NCBI GenBank assembly: GCA_018524725.1
Contig: JAEUWP010000470.1
Span: 62,001-126,000 of the forward strand
DNA: 64,000 nt
DNA from: Podaxis mareebaensis
Lineage: Eukaryota; Basidiomycota; Agaricomycetes; Agaricales; Agaricaceae
Direction of reading: 5' to 3'
Below are positions 1-12,516 of this stretch, in pieces (positions within the stretch are counted from its first letter, which is position 1; each line of letters opens with the position of its first letter). The translations under genes and the position numbers were made by a program. The notes beneath the pieces were generated by a model. The model was not told the origin of the DNA. It searched no databases and saw only the letters and a program-made list of their open reading frames with translations.

Positions 1-638
1 ACCTTGCTCTCGGAAGGTTTAGAAGAAGGTCGGTTTCGTCTGGCCCGCCCGTCGGGAACTTATTAGATGACTGAGATGTAACTTGTGTGGGGTATGTCTT
101 GCGTGTTTCACGTTCTTGTCTGTGGAGTCATTTATTTGCTTTCGGCCGTACTAGCTTCTATGAGTCCCTATATCGCGCTTACCCAGTGTTTTGGGTAGAG
201 TTTGCCTAAAGTGTACAGTCCCCCCTGTTGTTTACGCCTTGAGATGAATTCTGAACATGCGTTGTCCATGCATTCGATCTTTGATGAGAAGATACCTCGG
301 TGTAATTCATAAGTATGCTTTTGATATATGATGTTATGAGCCTCAATGCTTTGCAAAATTTTTGAACGAACGATTAGAGGGAGGGTGGGCAAGTGGGAGA
401 ACAATAGGGAGAGCTGCGTCTGAAATGATCTGATGGGCCGTCACGAGTAAGCGCTAGTGCAGTGTCCGAGGTTGTGACGAACAGCGCCAGACCCCGCAGC
501 GAACGACGACCACGAGGCTGTCGGATTTGGATTATCGACGGCAGGAGCTAATTTTTCATTCGACACGCCGATTCCAGCACTTTTGAATAACAAAACCAGG
601 CTCATCCTCGGTATCTCTCCCCACAGGTCCATCGTAAG
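1..638. other. left-edge non-coding region
   Basis: I see no supportable gene here. Open frames are short, lack splice-consistent continuation and show no recognisable motif. The right part probably contains the promoter and possibly a first exon of the plus-strand gene that follows; an ATG at 434 followed by four codons and a GTAAGC donor is one candidate start. Confidence 0.4.
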
Positions 639-2856
639 GACTTGTCTGGGTCACTACGTCGCGCTCAAACTCTTTCTTCGAGTCGAAGTTTGCTCAAAGC
701 CTTCGCGGCTCTCTGCGCAGCTCGACCTCCAAGCGTCCTGCTCTCAGCTCTCGTTCGTATCACCGGCACCCCGGGAAATCGAACGACCTACAGTCCCCAA
801 GTGCGGAGGACTTTCATTTCATTACAAGGGACGACCTCTACCCAGGTGCAGACCATCCGCAGGACTCGCCTCAATACCGCAAAGGTCCGACTAAACCTTC
901 GCCGCTACGACCTTCGGATTCGACATCGGAGTCAGACAACTCTGGTGAACTACCCACCCCTCGCCTCCGCAACCGTATCAGCGACATCTCGGACCTCACT
1001 ACTCGGTTCCCGAAACCGCCAACACATATCCCGCTGCCTATTGCACAACAGTACGCAGATCCCAATAGCAGGTCGTTTAGTAGGCATCATTTGAACGGTG
1101 CGAGCCTTCCATTATGTGTGAGGTTTCTAATAATCATTGTTGCCACAGAGTCCAGACAACCTGTCTATCATCCCTCACCACTGAATCCTACTACGAATCA
1201 AAAAATTCCCTCGAGGAGGAGAGAATCTGCACACGTTCCGTCGCCAGTACCTCCTGCTCCGTCGCAGAGCAAATTTAAGGTAGCCAAATCCTTTCTTCGG
1301 AAGCTAACAGGAAAGTTCTCGAAGAAACAACCCAAAACCCCCCGCAATCCACCTGCCCCACAACCACCTGTCAGGACCTACGAATTCGTGAACCCTAGCC
1401 AACTTAGAGACTCCCCTAGCCCCAAACCCAAGTACGGATATATCACAGGTTCTCCGCGATCATCCTTCACACCTCCGTCTCCATCTTGGTTGAGTCGTAA
1501 CGTACCGCTATCTCCTCCTACCCATAACGAACACAATTCTTACGCAGAGTTCACTGGAAGTCTCGGGGAGAACAATTCGTTTGCGATCCACTCGACTTTT
1601 CTGCCTCCAGACTTAACTGGTAGACCACGTCGTCATCCTCACAACGATCGTACTGCTTCGCCAAGGTCACCGCTATTAGCACCTTCATCGCCTCCACTAC
1701 CGACAAAACAAAGTACACCTCACCCTTCGCCTCCTTCGCACCGGCATTATCGACCCCCTACACCACCTAAAGGCCGACGCCGACGTTCTCGCGCGCCTTC
1801 TGCTCCAGAGGAATCCATACTTGGAGATCTTGCGAGCTCACATCCCACACATCACAGACGCAGCCACTCGTCTCCCCCCAATAGAGATACGACATCCTCA
1901 TCTACAGTGAGTAGCTCTCACCCCTTCAAACCCTGTCCAATGTTATGACTTTGCACACCAGACCCCGCTATCCTACGCATCTCTACCACAAAACCGGGAT
2001 TCTAACCACACCACCTATCCCTCGCAAACCGACAGCCGACATACCCAAAACCCCGTATCCCAGTCCTATCAACCCACATTCGTTTCTATCAATCCCAACA
2101 TGGACTTCAACCATCCCGGAATGGGTCACTCACCAATGGGCCATCATGCGCACATGGATCACGATCATCCACCAATGGGTCATCACCCACACATGGACCA
2201 CGATCACCCGCCAATGGACTACTCGGGAAAACGAACGGATGTCGTTGACCATGGTGGTGAAACAGATTATTCAGATATGCAATGGTTCTCAGAACCCCGA
2301 CCTCCACGACCTGCAGTGCGTTTATCTCTAGATTCGCAGATTCGTTCTGACTGCTGATGTGTGTCTAATCTTTGCGGAATAGCCCCCACCACCTCAACCT
2401 GAACAGTCTTATGCACCCGACCCGGCTGTGATCGATCAGAATGACGCGTTCGAGTACGCATTGAGTGTAGCGCCCAACGAGCTATACGCACGATATAGGC
2501 AATATGGACAGGTAAGCACCCGCTTTTATCCTCTCCTTGCCCATTGTTCCCAGCTCACCCTGCCCATCAATATTCGCACGCAGCTCGGCGTCCTAGCATG
2601 GTGCTCCGAGTTCTCAGAACTAATAGACAGCCTCAAAGAGCTCGGTTTCAGGGGTAACATGTTCGTCAGCACACGTACACAAGCACTCAAGACCTGCGAA
2701 GACCTCCTGAAATTAAAACTCGACATCAAGATGCAGATTATCGTTATGTATTTGAGCTCGCAGGTTGCGAGGCTAAGGAGATTTTTGGATGGGGATCGGG
2801 TGTGGGACGATTATCCTGTGCCGCAATTCCCGCTGGATCCGCAGTCATACACATGA
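639..2856 (+). CDS. disordered proline/serine-rich protein with conserved C-terminal helical domain
   Basis: I do not recognise a named family. Supported exons end or start at: (639)-1097, 1149-1906, 1962-2315, 2383-2511 and 2584-2856; phases agree at each junction. The 5' end is unresolved: the frame is open back to about 639 but contains no ATG, so a further upstream exon is likely (an ATG at 434 can splice in phase onto bases 700 or 721). Most of the protein is disordered, with S/P/R-rich stretches, a basic patch (KSFLRKLTGKF) and a His/Met/Asp repeat at about 2110-2225. The last two exons look folded and conserved (DAFEYALSVAPNELYARY; LGVLAWCSEFSELIDSLKEL; a predicted helix ending LSSQVARLRRFLDGD). 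Location and role cannot be read from the sequence. Confidence 0.6.
2110..2225 (+). repeat. in-frame His/Met/Asp-rich tandem repeat
   Basis: Within the gene above, two to three imperfect copies of a unit reading roughly MGHHxHMDHDHPP follow one another. The unit alternates histidine, aspartate and methionine, the kind of composition seen in metal-binding segments; metal binding is inference only. Confidence 0.6.
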
Positions 2857-3410
2857 CATGGCGTTCGATGACGGAAGGTCACGAATTTGCAAGGGGAGAA
2901 TGATAGACGGCGATCGACAGTTAGCCTTGTATCTTTAGTCTCGCGTGCATTACTTACCACCACAGTCGTTTCTGAGTTATGCTTGCTCTTTGGCTTTCGC
3001 TTTGAACTTGAACCCTGATCTGAGGAACAGATAACTGCATTATCTCACACTTTCGTCTTGTTTGTAGTCTATGTCTCTTTTCCTTCCACTACATCCTAGC
3101 AGCATGTACTATATGATCAGATACAAATCACGAAATATTATCGAATATCATGAATGTGGACATGAAACCAGGTAAAGGCATGGGAATTGTTATCGAATCG
3201 TGTGGATGTGCGAAAAAAATACATGTGGAAATCGAAGAGCTGTATACCGTAGCCGGGTGGTGATGGTAAAATGCTATGAAGATACACCAAAGATCTGAGT
3301 CCATACAATAACGAAATATCAATTGAAAGATGAGTAAATATGTAGAAAGTGAATCAAGGGAGAGATATACAATGGGGGGTATGCTTCCAAAGGTAGATGT
3401 GTGGAAATCT
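2857..3410. other. convergent intergenic region
   Basis: AT-richer stretch between two convergent genes, presumably their 3' UTRs and polyadenylation signals. No gene or structured RNA recognised. Confidence 0.5.
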
Positions 3411-6400
3411 TTAGACGGGGGTGACGCCGGCATACTTGTTCCAGTAATCTGAAGTCAGAGGTGCAGGCTCGTAAGACGACTCTCTAGGGGGTTCGGGAAG
3501 GGGGTTCGACAATAGCGGCAAGCCCTTATCTTGATGCTCCTTTTCACCGTTACCACCACCAGGGGCAGCAGGAGAGGAAACAGCACCTAACAACCCAGGG
3601 CTTGATCCACCATAGGGACCATGGTATCCACCATATCTGTACGGGCTTATCCCTCTTGGGTCTGTCGGAATGTCGTACGACGTGATCGACTCATGCAGAC
3701 TCGGGATTGTAGGCGGGCTTGGGCAATACCCAGAACCAGCCATCCCCGCCGCCACTGACGGGTGGTAGAATGCCAAAGCCTGGGGCTGCTGGTTTGGATG
3801 GAATGAGTTCTGCACGACATAGGCTGTGTGACTGGAGCCATGTATCCCGTTCGTACTTGGTCCAAGGTTCATGCCCATACTCATTGCAACCTGGGCGTCG
3901 AGAGGGATGGCACTGGATGAGCTATTGACGGGTGAGATCGCAATTCCGTTGGCTTCAGGGCCATACATGCTACGGGCTTTCCAGAGACGCTCCATCTCCC
4001 AGGCTTCTTTGGCTCGGAGGGCATTCAGATCTGCAGCGGAGGGAAGTTCGGATATGGGACGTGCGGAGGTAGAGGTGGACGGTTGGCGATCGAGGTGTGC
4101 CGGGGGGGTATCGGTACTCGAGGAGGCGGCAGAAGGGGGAGGTGGTGGCGGTGGTTGAGGTTTATTCAAGTTGGGTCTCGCAGCTCGACTGTCTCTTCGT
4201 TCAGTTTTGCTCTCCCTTTTCTCCTCGCGCTCCTTTTCTCGCCGCCGGCTGCTCTTCTCCTTCTCCTTCTCCTTCTCCTTCTCCTTCTCCTTCTCCTTTT
4301 CCTTTTCCTTGTCCTTGGATTTGTGGTGGTCGTCTTTAGTTCTGCGCTTGTCCTTGTCATCCTTGGCCCTTTGATCCTCGCTGCTCCTGTGTTCCCCTCT
4401 GCTTCTATGTTCGTCTTTACTCCTCCGTTCCTTCTTTTCCTTCTCCTCTCTACTCCTGTGTTCGTCTTTGCTCCTTCGTCTCTCCTCTTTCTTCCTCTCT
4501 TCACGTTCACGCTCCTTCTCTTTTTCTCTTGCCCTCCGCTCTTCTCTCTCCTTTCTTTCTTTCTCCCTCTCCCTCTCTTTTTCTTTCTCTCTTTCTCGCT
4601 CCCTTCTACGCTGCTCCTCCCTTTCCCTTCTTAGCTGTTCTTCCCTCTCCCTTCGCACCTGTTCCTCCCTCTCTCGTCTGATCTGCTCCTCTCGTTCTCT
4701 GCGTGCTTGTTCTTCCCTCTCCCGCCTAAGCTGCTCTTCGCGTTCCCTCCTCATCTGATCTTCCCTTTCCCTCTTAGCCTGTTCCTCTTTCTCTCGCCTG
4801 ATTTGCTCCTCCCGCTCTCTTCTAGCCCGATCTTCCCTCTCCCGCCTTATTCGCTCCTCTCTTTCCCTCTCTCTTCTTGCCTGTTCTTCTCTTTCTCTCC
4901 TCGCATGCTCCTCTCTTTCCCTCTCCCTTCTGACCTGTTCTTCTCTCTCCCTTTCCCTTTCCCTTTCCCTTTCCCTTTCGCGTTCCCTCTCCCTCTCCCT
5001 TTCTTTTTCGCGCTCTCTTTCCCTTTCCCTTTCTCTCTCGCGCTCTCTTTCCCTGTCCCTGTCCTTTTCCCTGTCCCGTCTCGAATACTCCTCTTGCCTC
5101 GGACTCGACGGTTCCCTGTCCCTATGATGACCATGCCCATGATTACTTGGTGGCCTCCCATTGACATTGACGTTGACAGCAGGCGGTTCGGGTGACGCCT
5201 TTAGCGTATTCCGATGACTCCTACGATGTGTCCGTTCAACCTCATCTTGCTGGTACCTGCTCTCCCTCTCCCTCTCTCTATCACGTTCTCTATCCCGCTC
5301 CTTCTCCCTCTCCCTATCCCGTTCGCGATCACGATCACGATCTCTATCCCTCTCCCGTCGACTCTCCCTCCTCTTCTCCCTCTCCTGCCTCTCCACAACT
5401 TCCCACTGCTCCCCAGAAACCTTAATCGTCTCCCCGGAAGCATACACATGGCCAGACGCACTCCTCACAAGCTTAAACGTCTCCGTCTGTCTCGACCCAC
5501 CACCACTAGTACTCTGCCGTATTGAAGGCGAGTCCCGTATAATAGAAGTCACAGTCGCGCGTTTCGAAGCCGAGTGCGAATTTTCCGGTGTTACTTGTGG
5601 CGGAGGGGATGATGAGGTAATGGGTGCCTGTGCGAGTGGGGATGTCGGTATTGATTTGACTGGTTTCGCGGGAGGGATGGGAATAGGCGGACTTGGTTCG
5701 GGTGTAGCAGGCATCGACAGTTCACCAGTATAGGGTGTCGGGGGGTTCGCGAGGACCGAGACGCCCGAAAGTGGGGAATCGGCATAAGAGAGGTAAGATG
5801 ACCGGACACTAGCCCCGGAGAGGAATGGTTCAGGTTGGAGATGCTGATGTGCGGTGGTTCCAGGGAAAGGAACGAAGGAAGTAGCTGTGGGAGCCGTGAG
5901 CGAGCTAGAGGCAACAGACTCGACTGTGCTCGTCGGGCGGGGATTATGTGTCAGGTGGGGCGGTTGTGATGGTAGGGACTGTGGTTGTGATGGAGCGGTC
6001 GAGTAGCGTGTTGATGCACGTTTGGTGATGGGAGAGGCGGGCGCTGGTGCTGGTGGAGATATTGGAGCGGGTACGATAGGTGTTGCGTCAGGTTGGAGAG
6101 GACGTTCGGCTGGACGGGGTGTTGTCTGGGTATCTGAGATGGCGGAAGGCGCGACTGCTGCTAGCGTGGCCGGGACAGGAGAATCTGTTGAGTCAACAGG
6201 ATGGAGCATAGAGGGGGGACGCTGGGCGGTTGAGATAGGACGGTGTTGCTGAGGGACATCATCCTTTGCAGGGATAGGAGGAGCAGGGGTTGGCGGAGGT
6301 GATAGTATTTGAGGCGGAGGTGATAGGGGATTCCCATTTGAACTGGTTGAAGGCGGATTGTGTAACACCTCGTGAGGTTTCTCTGGCGGTAGAGGTGCGG

Positions 6401-7967
6401 TGTGAGCATTGGGCGTCGGCGATTCCGAGGGCATATCTGGATTGGCAATCGTGAGCTTGCCCATGGAAAAGGGCGCCTCGACGGATATAGATGAGGCGCT
6501 ATCGCCCTCTGGAGGTGGAGGATCTGGCTGCTGAGGCATCGACGCAGGAGGGGCATCATCCATCGTTGGCGGAGGCACTCTTTTCACGGAGGCCTTTTCT
6601 TGACTCTCCTGTCGTACGTCGAGACTAGCGGGTTCTGGGATATTAACATTGGTCCTGGTGTCTGCCGCACTCACATGGTGCCAATCATCCTCTGATCGCT
6701 GTTTACCATACCCATCAAATGAGCGTCTAACAATACTGAGTTTCTTTGCCAAGCGCCCTAACACGCTGCTTCTCTTCTCCTTCTTGAGTGATTGGCGCGA
6801 GGAGAGAGTGCCGTTGTGCTCGAGGGGAGGGGCGACGGACATGCGCATGGGCAGTGCGGGATTCGCCTCGACTGTATGCGTCGCGGGAACGTGCTCGGGA
6901 GGAGACTCGGGCTCCTTGTCCTTGCCGCTAAAGATACCCATTGCCGGCGGCTTTTGTCGCTTGCTCAGTTTGCGAGGCATTTGAATAGGCGGCATCTCCG
7001 ACTGGAGGTGGACAGCCGACGTGGATTGTGACAGGGGAGATTTAGCCATGGTTTTATATCCATTCTGTGCGGCCGTCATGCTTGCGCGTCGAGGTCTATG
7101 AGGATTCTGTTGAACGGCCCCTACTGTAAGCGGTAATGAGGAAGTGAAAAGTGGAAAGACACACATCATGGTTATCAACGGAAGTCGAGCCAGAGGGCAT
7201 TCCGATGTCATATGGAGAGGTGTGGTGCCAATTGGTGCCCCACGGGTCGGTGACGTCCATGAGGTCGACATTATCGGGAGTGGTTTGGGAGGTCTTGCGA
7301 GAACGGGATTTCGAGCCCTCGCCAACACGGATTTGGGAGGAGGAGGGCGTGGGGAGGGTTGAGTGGGATGGTGTCCGGCTAGGACCCGGGTCGCCGTGGT
7401 CTTGGCTTGACTGGGGCTGTGTGCTTATTGGAGGAAAGGAGGGGGAGAAGACCGAGGGAGGACGTGCACCGGGACGGATCTGGGAAGGGGGGATGAGGTG
7501 GACGTTTCTGTAGTAGCGAGGACCAACTGGGTTGTGGAGGGGGTAGTAGACCTTGACGGCAGGAAGTGGAACAGTGTCCCAGACGTCGTAGGAGATGTCC
7601 ATGTTGTCTGGGAGGATGGAGTGTGCGGGAGGTTGGGCGTTTCCGTTGAATCCGTCGTTCTGGTCGTCGTCTGTCGACATTGGTTCATCTTTTGTGGCCG
7701 GTGGCGGTGCAGTGGGTGCGGGCGTCGTCTGGTTTCGCTTCAGCGCCTTGCGGGGCCAAATAGACGCTCCAGAGCCAGAGTTTCCCCGGGACAGCTTGCG
7801 CTGCAGCACCTCCATCGACTCGTCGTGCAATGCCGTTGGTGACTTCAGAGATGACACCTCGCCTGGCCTGCCCTGCGGAAAATTAGGTCAGGGCCAAAAT
7901 TGAAGGGTGTTCCCAGGCTACCCACCGCGACAATTGTCGCCCCGTCGTCACCGGCTAAGGAGAACAT
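3411..7967 (-). CDS. large disordered protein with a long Glu/Arg/Lys-rich helix
   Basis: Unrecognised basidiomycete-type protein, about 1481 aa. Exons: 7967-7926 (starts MFSLAGDDG), 7872-7165, 7106-3411; introns of 53 and 58 nt, all phase 0. The start was chosen because the first ATG upstream splices in phase and downstream open frames begin only at non-ATG codons. N-terminal part: one recognisable block (DISYDVWDTVPLPAVKVYYP, followed by PRYYRN) that may be a short folded or interaction motif. Middle: Pro/Ser/Thr-rich disorder. Then about 400 residues of E/R/K, many in an 8-residue period EEQxRRER, expected to form a single stable alpha-helix rather than a globular domain. C-terminal part contains EAWEMERLWKARSMYGPEA and a final DYWNKYAGVTPV. 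It shares a 473-bp divergent promoter with ADE5,7. Function unknown. Confidence 0.75.
4196..5395 (-). repeat. low-complexity E/R/K-coding repeat
   Basis: On the plus strand this reads as long pyrimidine-rich CT/CTT runs; on the coding minus strand it encodes near-continuous Glu, Arg and Lys with period-8 EEQxRRER units and a KEKEKEKEK run near 4260-4310. The open frames on the plus strand here (Leu/Phe/Ser-rich) are composition artefacts. Confidence 0.8.
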
Positions 7968-8440
7968 CAGCTGGAAGGCTATCTATTCAACCGCAAACCC
8001 CCAAGAGTGTATATAGTGAATACACAGGATTCTGACAATCTGAATTGAAGAATGTGAACGAGGACGACACCACGTGCCAGCTCGCTGCTTCCTTGGGCTC
8101 TGTTCACCATAAGTTACATGTGTTCTTATTCCTCTTACTCCAGTCCATTCCAGCCATCACCGGCCTCACAATCCACCGTGTTCTACACTGTCCTGCTGAC
8201 GGAACACGAGTAAACCTCGAGTGTCTTCGATCCGGCACGCGCCAACCACTCGATCATCTCCGTCGGTTCCCCTCTGGTTCCGACTTGTCGAACTTCACAC
8301 CAATATGACAAACGAGTCATACATATCTTTTCAAAGAGAGGGAAGGCGGGCCGAGGAGAAACGGTGATGGAAGCCATCACAAATTCATAATTATCCCTTC
8401 CTTCCCGATCTGGAACTCGCAGATTTTCAACATCTTTACC
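7968..8440. promoter_or_regulatory. bidirectional promoter, with one GAGTCA element
   Basis: This 473-bp stretch separates two divergent start codons. At 8314-8319 there is GAGTCA (TGACTC on the other strand), 122 bp before the ADE5,7 ATG. TGACTC is the core bound by Gcn4/Bas1 in front of yeast purine genes; one copy of a hexamer is weak evidence, so the regulatory role is only a suggestion. Confidence 0.35.
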
Positions 8441-11425
8441 ATGTCCCTAAAGATCCTCTTGCTGGGCTCTGGTGGTAGGGAACACGCTCTTGCCTGGCGC
8501 CTCGCAAAATCAGACCTCGTCGAGCACATCTACGTCTGCCCCGGCAACGGCGGGACAATCAGTGAAAACAAGTGCTCAAATCTTGACGTTATCTCGCAGA
8601 GCGATTTCCCCAGCTTAGTCGCCTTTGCGTTGAAGAACGACGTATGTTCCGTTTCATTAATATTGCTTCCCAAGCTTCCGAGATCAACACCTGCTTTCGA
8701 TTGTGTAATAGGTCAACCTTGTTGTTCCTGGTCCTGAACAACCCCTAGTCGATGGTATCGAATCCCACTTCCGCAATGGTGAGCTTCACTTTGGCACCTT
8801 TACCAACTCTGATCTTATAAGAAGATATCCAGTTGGTATCCCTGTCTTCGGCCCCAATGTTCTCGCTGCAAGGATGGAAGGCTCCAAGGCCTTTTCCAAG
8901 GATTTCATGAGGCGTCATAACATCCCCACGGCCAAATTTAAAACCTTCGGCTCAAATCAATTCGAGACCGCTTCGGAATATATCAAAACATGTGGCCACC
9001 GCGTCGTCCTCAAGGCAAGCGGATTAGCCGCCGGCAAAGGTGTTCTCATCCCGGAAACCACAGAGGAAGCTCTGGTTGGGTTGAAGGAAATCATGGTCGA
9101 CCGTGCTTTTGGCAGCGCAGGTCCGCCTTCGAAAACAATTCCATCTAAACACATCGGGCTCATATCGATGTAGGGAACGAGGTTGTTATTGAAGAGTACC
9201 TCGAGGGCCCAGAAGTCTCCGTTCTTGCGTTTTCTGATGGTTACACCATCGTTCCCCTACCTCCTGCCCAAGATCACAAGCGGATTGGTGAGGGTGATAC
9301 TGGACTCAACACCGGCGGTATGGGTGCATATGCTCCGGCTCCAGTTGCAACCCCAGAGGTCATGGGCCGCATCATAAAAGAGGTTTTGCGACCAACAATC
9401 GATGGGATGCGCCGTGAAGGTGTCCGCTATTCTCTCTCATTGTTGCAATATTACTAACCTGTTGAATTTGCAGGTTATCCCTTCGTGGGTATGCTTTTCA
9501 CGGGCTTCATGCTCACAAAATCAGGACCCAAGGTTCTTGAATACAATGTTCGCTTTGGTGATCCAGAGACAGAGGCGCTATTGCTTCTTCTAGACGATAA
9601 AACCGACTTGGCCGCTATCCTTCACGTCAGTCCATAGCCCGCTGCACCTTGTATCTTAATCTCATTCTACTATTTTAGGCCTGTGCTGAGCACCATCTCG
9701 ACTCCATCGACATCAAGTTCAAACCCGGCTATGCTGTCTCCGTCGTCTTGGCCTCCGCAGGATACCCAGGGGACTATGAGAAAAACAAAGAGATCTCCTT
9801 CACCCGCGTTTCCTACAACTGTCAGTCTTCCTAAAACCCACTCATTAACCCAACAGCGCAAAAACTGACCAGAATGTGCCCCAGTCCGTGTTTTCCACGC
9901 CGGAACTAAGGAAGTCAAAGACCGAGTATACACCAACGGCGGTCGCGTGCTCGTAGTCTCTGCCTACGCGCCCACACTTGAAAAAGCTCTCCAATATGCG
10001 TACGAAGGCGTCGATACCATTAAATTCGAGGGTAAAACGTATAGGCGTGACATCGCTCATCGGTACATTGTCCACCGCTTCTCCAAAACACTATACTAAC
10101 CTATCCCTTATCCTTTATCAGTGCACTCACACCTGAAGCAAAAGCCGCCGCGTCGGTCGACCAAACCGCGCTCACGTATGCCCAAGCTGGCGTCTCAGTT
10201 GACGCCGGAAACTCTCTCGTCGAGGCTATTAAGCCCTACGTTCGCGCTACACGTCGTCCGGGCGCTGATGCCGAGATTGGTGGGTTCGGCGGCGTGTTTG
10301 ATTTGAAGGCGGTTGGGTACCGTGATCCCTTGCTTGTGAGTGGAACAGATGGCGTGGGGACCAAGTTGAGGGTCGCCGTTGAAGCAGGTGTGCATGATCT
10401 TGTCGGTATGTTCCTCGTACTCTGCGTTTGTCTCGGTGTTTCATTGATGAGTGTGGTTGTGCAGGTATCGATTTGGTTGCGATGTCCGTGAACGATTTGC
10501 TCGTCCAGGGTGCCGAACCGCTGTTCTTCCTTGATTACTACGGATGCAGCAGACTCGATGTCGGAGTTGCCACCGAAGTCGTTAAAGGCATCGCTGAGGG
10601 TTGCCGTCAATCTGGATGCGCACTCGTTGGTGGCGAAACTGCCGAAATGCCGGGAATGTACCAAGAAGGTCAGTCATCTCCCCTTTTCACCATCTACCAC
10701 CCACTAACCCACGACAACACCCATACATAGGCGACTACGACCTCGCAGGTTTCGCAGTCGGCGCCGTTGAACGAGAGCTCCTCCTTCCCGCGACCCACAC
10801 AATCCAAGAAGGCGACATTCTCCTCGGCCTCACCTCTTCGGGTGTTCACTCCAACGGCTTCTCTCTCGTCCGTAAAATCATCTCCCGCTCTCAATACACC
10901 TACTCCTCCCCTTGCCCTTGGGAGAATCCATCCATCTTCACCTCATCTTCCACCGATCCTCACCCACCCTCACCCTCCAACACCAGTCAAACCACACCTA
11001 CGATTACACTCGGTCGTGCATTACTCGAACCAACCAAAATCTACGTGAACCAGATCTTGCCAGTCGCCAAACGGGGACTTATCAAGGCGATGTCACATAT
11101 TACCGGCGGAGGCTTCATTGAAAACGTCCCTCGTGTACTTCCAAAGAACCTGGGATGTTACATCGACGCGAGTGCCTGGCCTTACCCACCCGTCTTCCAA
11201 TGGCTCAAGCGCGAGGGTGTGGTTGATGCGTTGGAGATGGCAAGGACTTTTAATAACGGCATTGGTATGGTTTTGGTTGTTAGTCCGAGGGATGTGAAAG
11301 TTGTGAAGGAGTTGCTTGAGAGGGAAGGACAGGAGAATCCGGCGGCCGTCTATGAGATTGGAAAGATTACGCACGATCCGGGTGTTGAGATGAGGAATTT
11401 GAAGGCGTGGAGTTCGGATATTTGA
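8441..11425 (+). CDS. ADE5,7: bifunctional GAR synthetase / AIR synthetase
   Basis: Catalyses two steps of de novo purine synthesis: phosphoribosylamine + glycine + ATP to GAR (N-terminal half, ATP-grasp), and FGAM to AIR (C-terminal half, PurM fold); cytosolic. Ten exons: 8441-8641, 8712-8778, 8833-9120, 9174-9419, 9474-9625, 9679-9820, 9885-10062, 10122-10405, 10465-10668, 10731-11425; 818 aa, close to the yeast enzyme. GARS motifs: [14 protein letters not shown] at the N-terminus, [11 protein letters not shown] nucleotide loop, [31 protein letters not shown] motifs: [40 protein letters not shown], the [11 protein letters not shown] signature, [13 protein letters not shown] Ser/Thr/Pro-rich insertion at about 10880-11000 interrupts the AIRS half in the region [10 protein letters not shown]. 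The fusion order GARS-AIRS is the normal fungal one. Confidence 0.97.
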
Positions 11426-12516
11426 GGGACCTGCAGGGAAACAAAATGTAATAGAACGGAGAATTTGGGTTCTCAGTTACTTATCCTTGAAATTATGAAT
11501 GTCGCCGTAGATCTATCACACCTATGTATCTGTATGTATACAATCAACTGGTCGATCAAGATCAAGCTTTTAACAAGTATCACAAGTTAATCAATAATAC
11601 AATGTCCAGAATCCGAAATGTGGACACGTAGGTTTATCTGAGGGTGTAAGCATATGAATCCTAAGTCGAGAGTAGAACGCGCCAAAAGAGGCCATACGTG
11701 TACGAGGCACCAGGCTGACAGGAACAACGTAAATATAGACAGTGAAATCTATCTACGTACGCATGTAAAGGGGTCGCATAAACAGACATAGAACACAATC
11801 ATAAAAAAAGGAGACAGAGACAAAAGACGATTTTATGCCAGAGGTAATGTAGAGGAATGCGGAGCGGGGGTGATTGTATATGTAGGTGTGTGGTGATGGT
11901 AGTAATGTTAATGGCGACAGCGTGGATGTGTGTAGTAGTCGTAAATACTAGTAATACTTTCGAGTAATGACCATCAGAGAGAAAAAAAAGAAAAGAAAAA
12001 CAGAGACGGGAAAAAAAGAGACGCGGAGAATGAAAATGAAAAAATATAAATCAAGAGAAACAGAAGCCGAACCCCAGAAAGAATGCCGAGGAAATGGGAT
12101 AGAGGATACAGGGTGGACGGAGGAATGGGCGTGCTTGCATGCATGGGGAACTGTGGGAGGATGCGGGTGTACAGTATGTGCGAGAGGACGAGAGGGAAGA
12201 AATAGTCCCAAGTCCATGTCCAAACAGAGATGGATAAGGAAGGACCTTTTTTATGGTGGTGGGAAGAGGAAGGTGTCAGTGCCAGATAGCAAGCAACAAG
12301 ACGCGCGGGTCGATAAATATGATAACCCAGAGAGAAAAAGAAAATGGTGGAAAATAAAAGCATCGATAGCGACAGCACAAAAGGATGGGGTGGTCAAGAT
12401 AAGGAACCGGGCAAGAGACGCATGTACATCAAGCAAATGTTCGGGATTCACCGCAAACCAAATTAAATCAAGGAAAATCCGAAGACCCAAACCGAGGAAG
12501 GGGATCAGAGAACAAT
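11426..12516. other. convergent intergenic region, partly purine-rich
   Basis: About 1.1 kb between two convergent genes, unusually long for shared 3' UTRs here. The segment 11970-12065 is strongly purine-rich on the plus strand. Open frames in it have skewed composition and no motifs. No gene called. Confidence 0.45.

Noticed and set aside
1907..1961. Apparent stop codon and frameshift in the first gene
   Set aside because: Explained by a 55-nt intron with GTGAGT donor and CACCAG acceptor; both sides join in phase.
4083..5525. Several open frames on the plus strand rich in Leu/Phe/Ser/Pro
   Set aside because: They are the complement of the E/R/K-coding repeat of the minus-strand gene; composition artefacts without splice sites or motifs.
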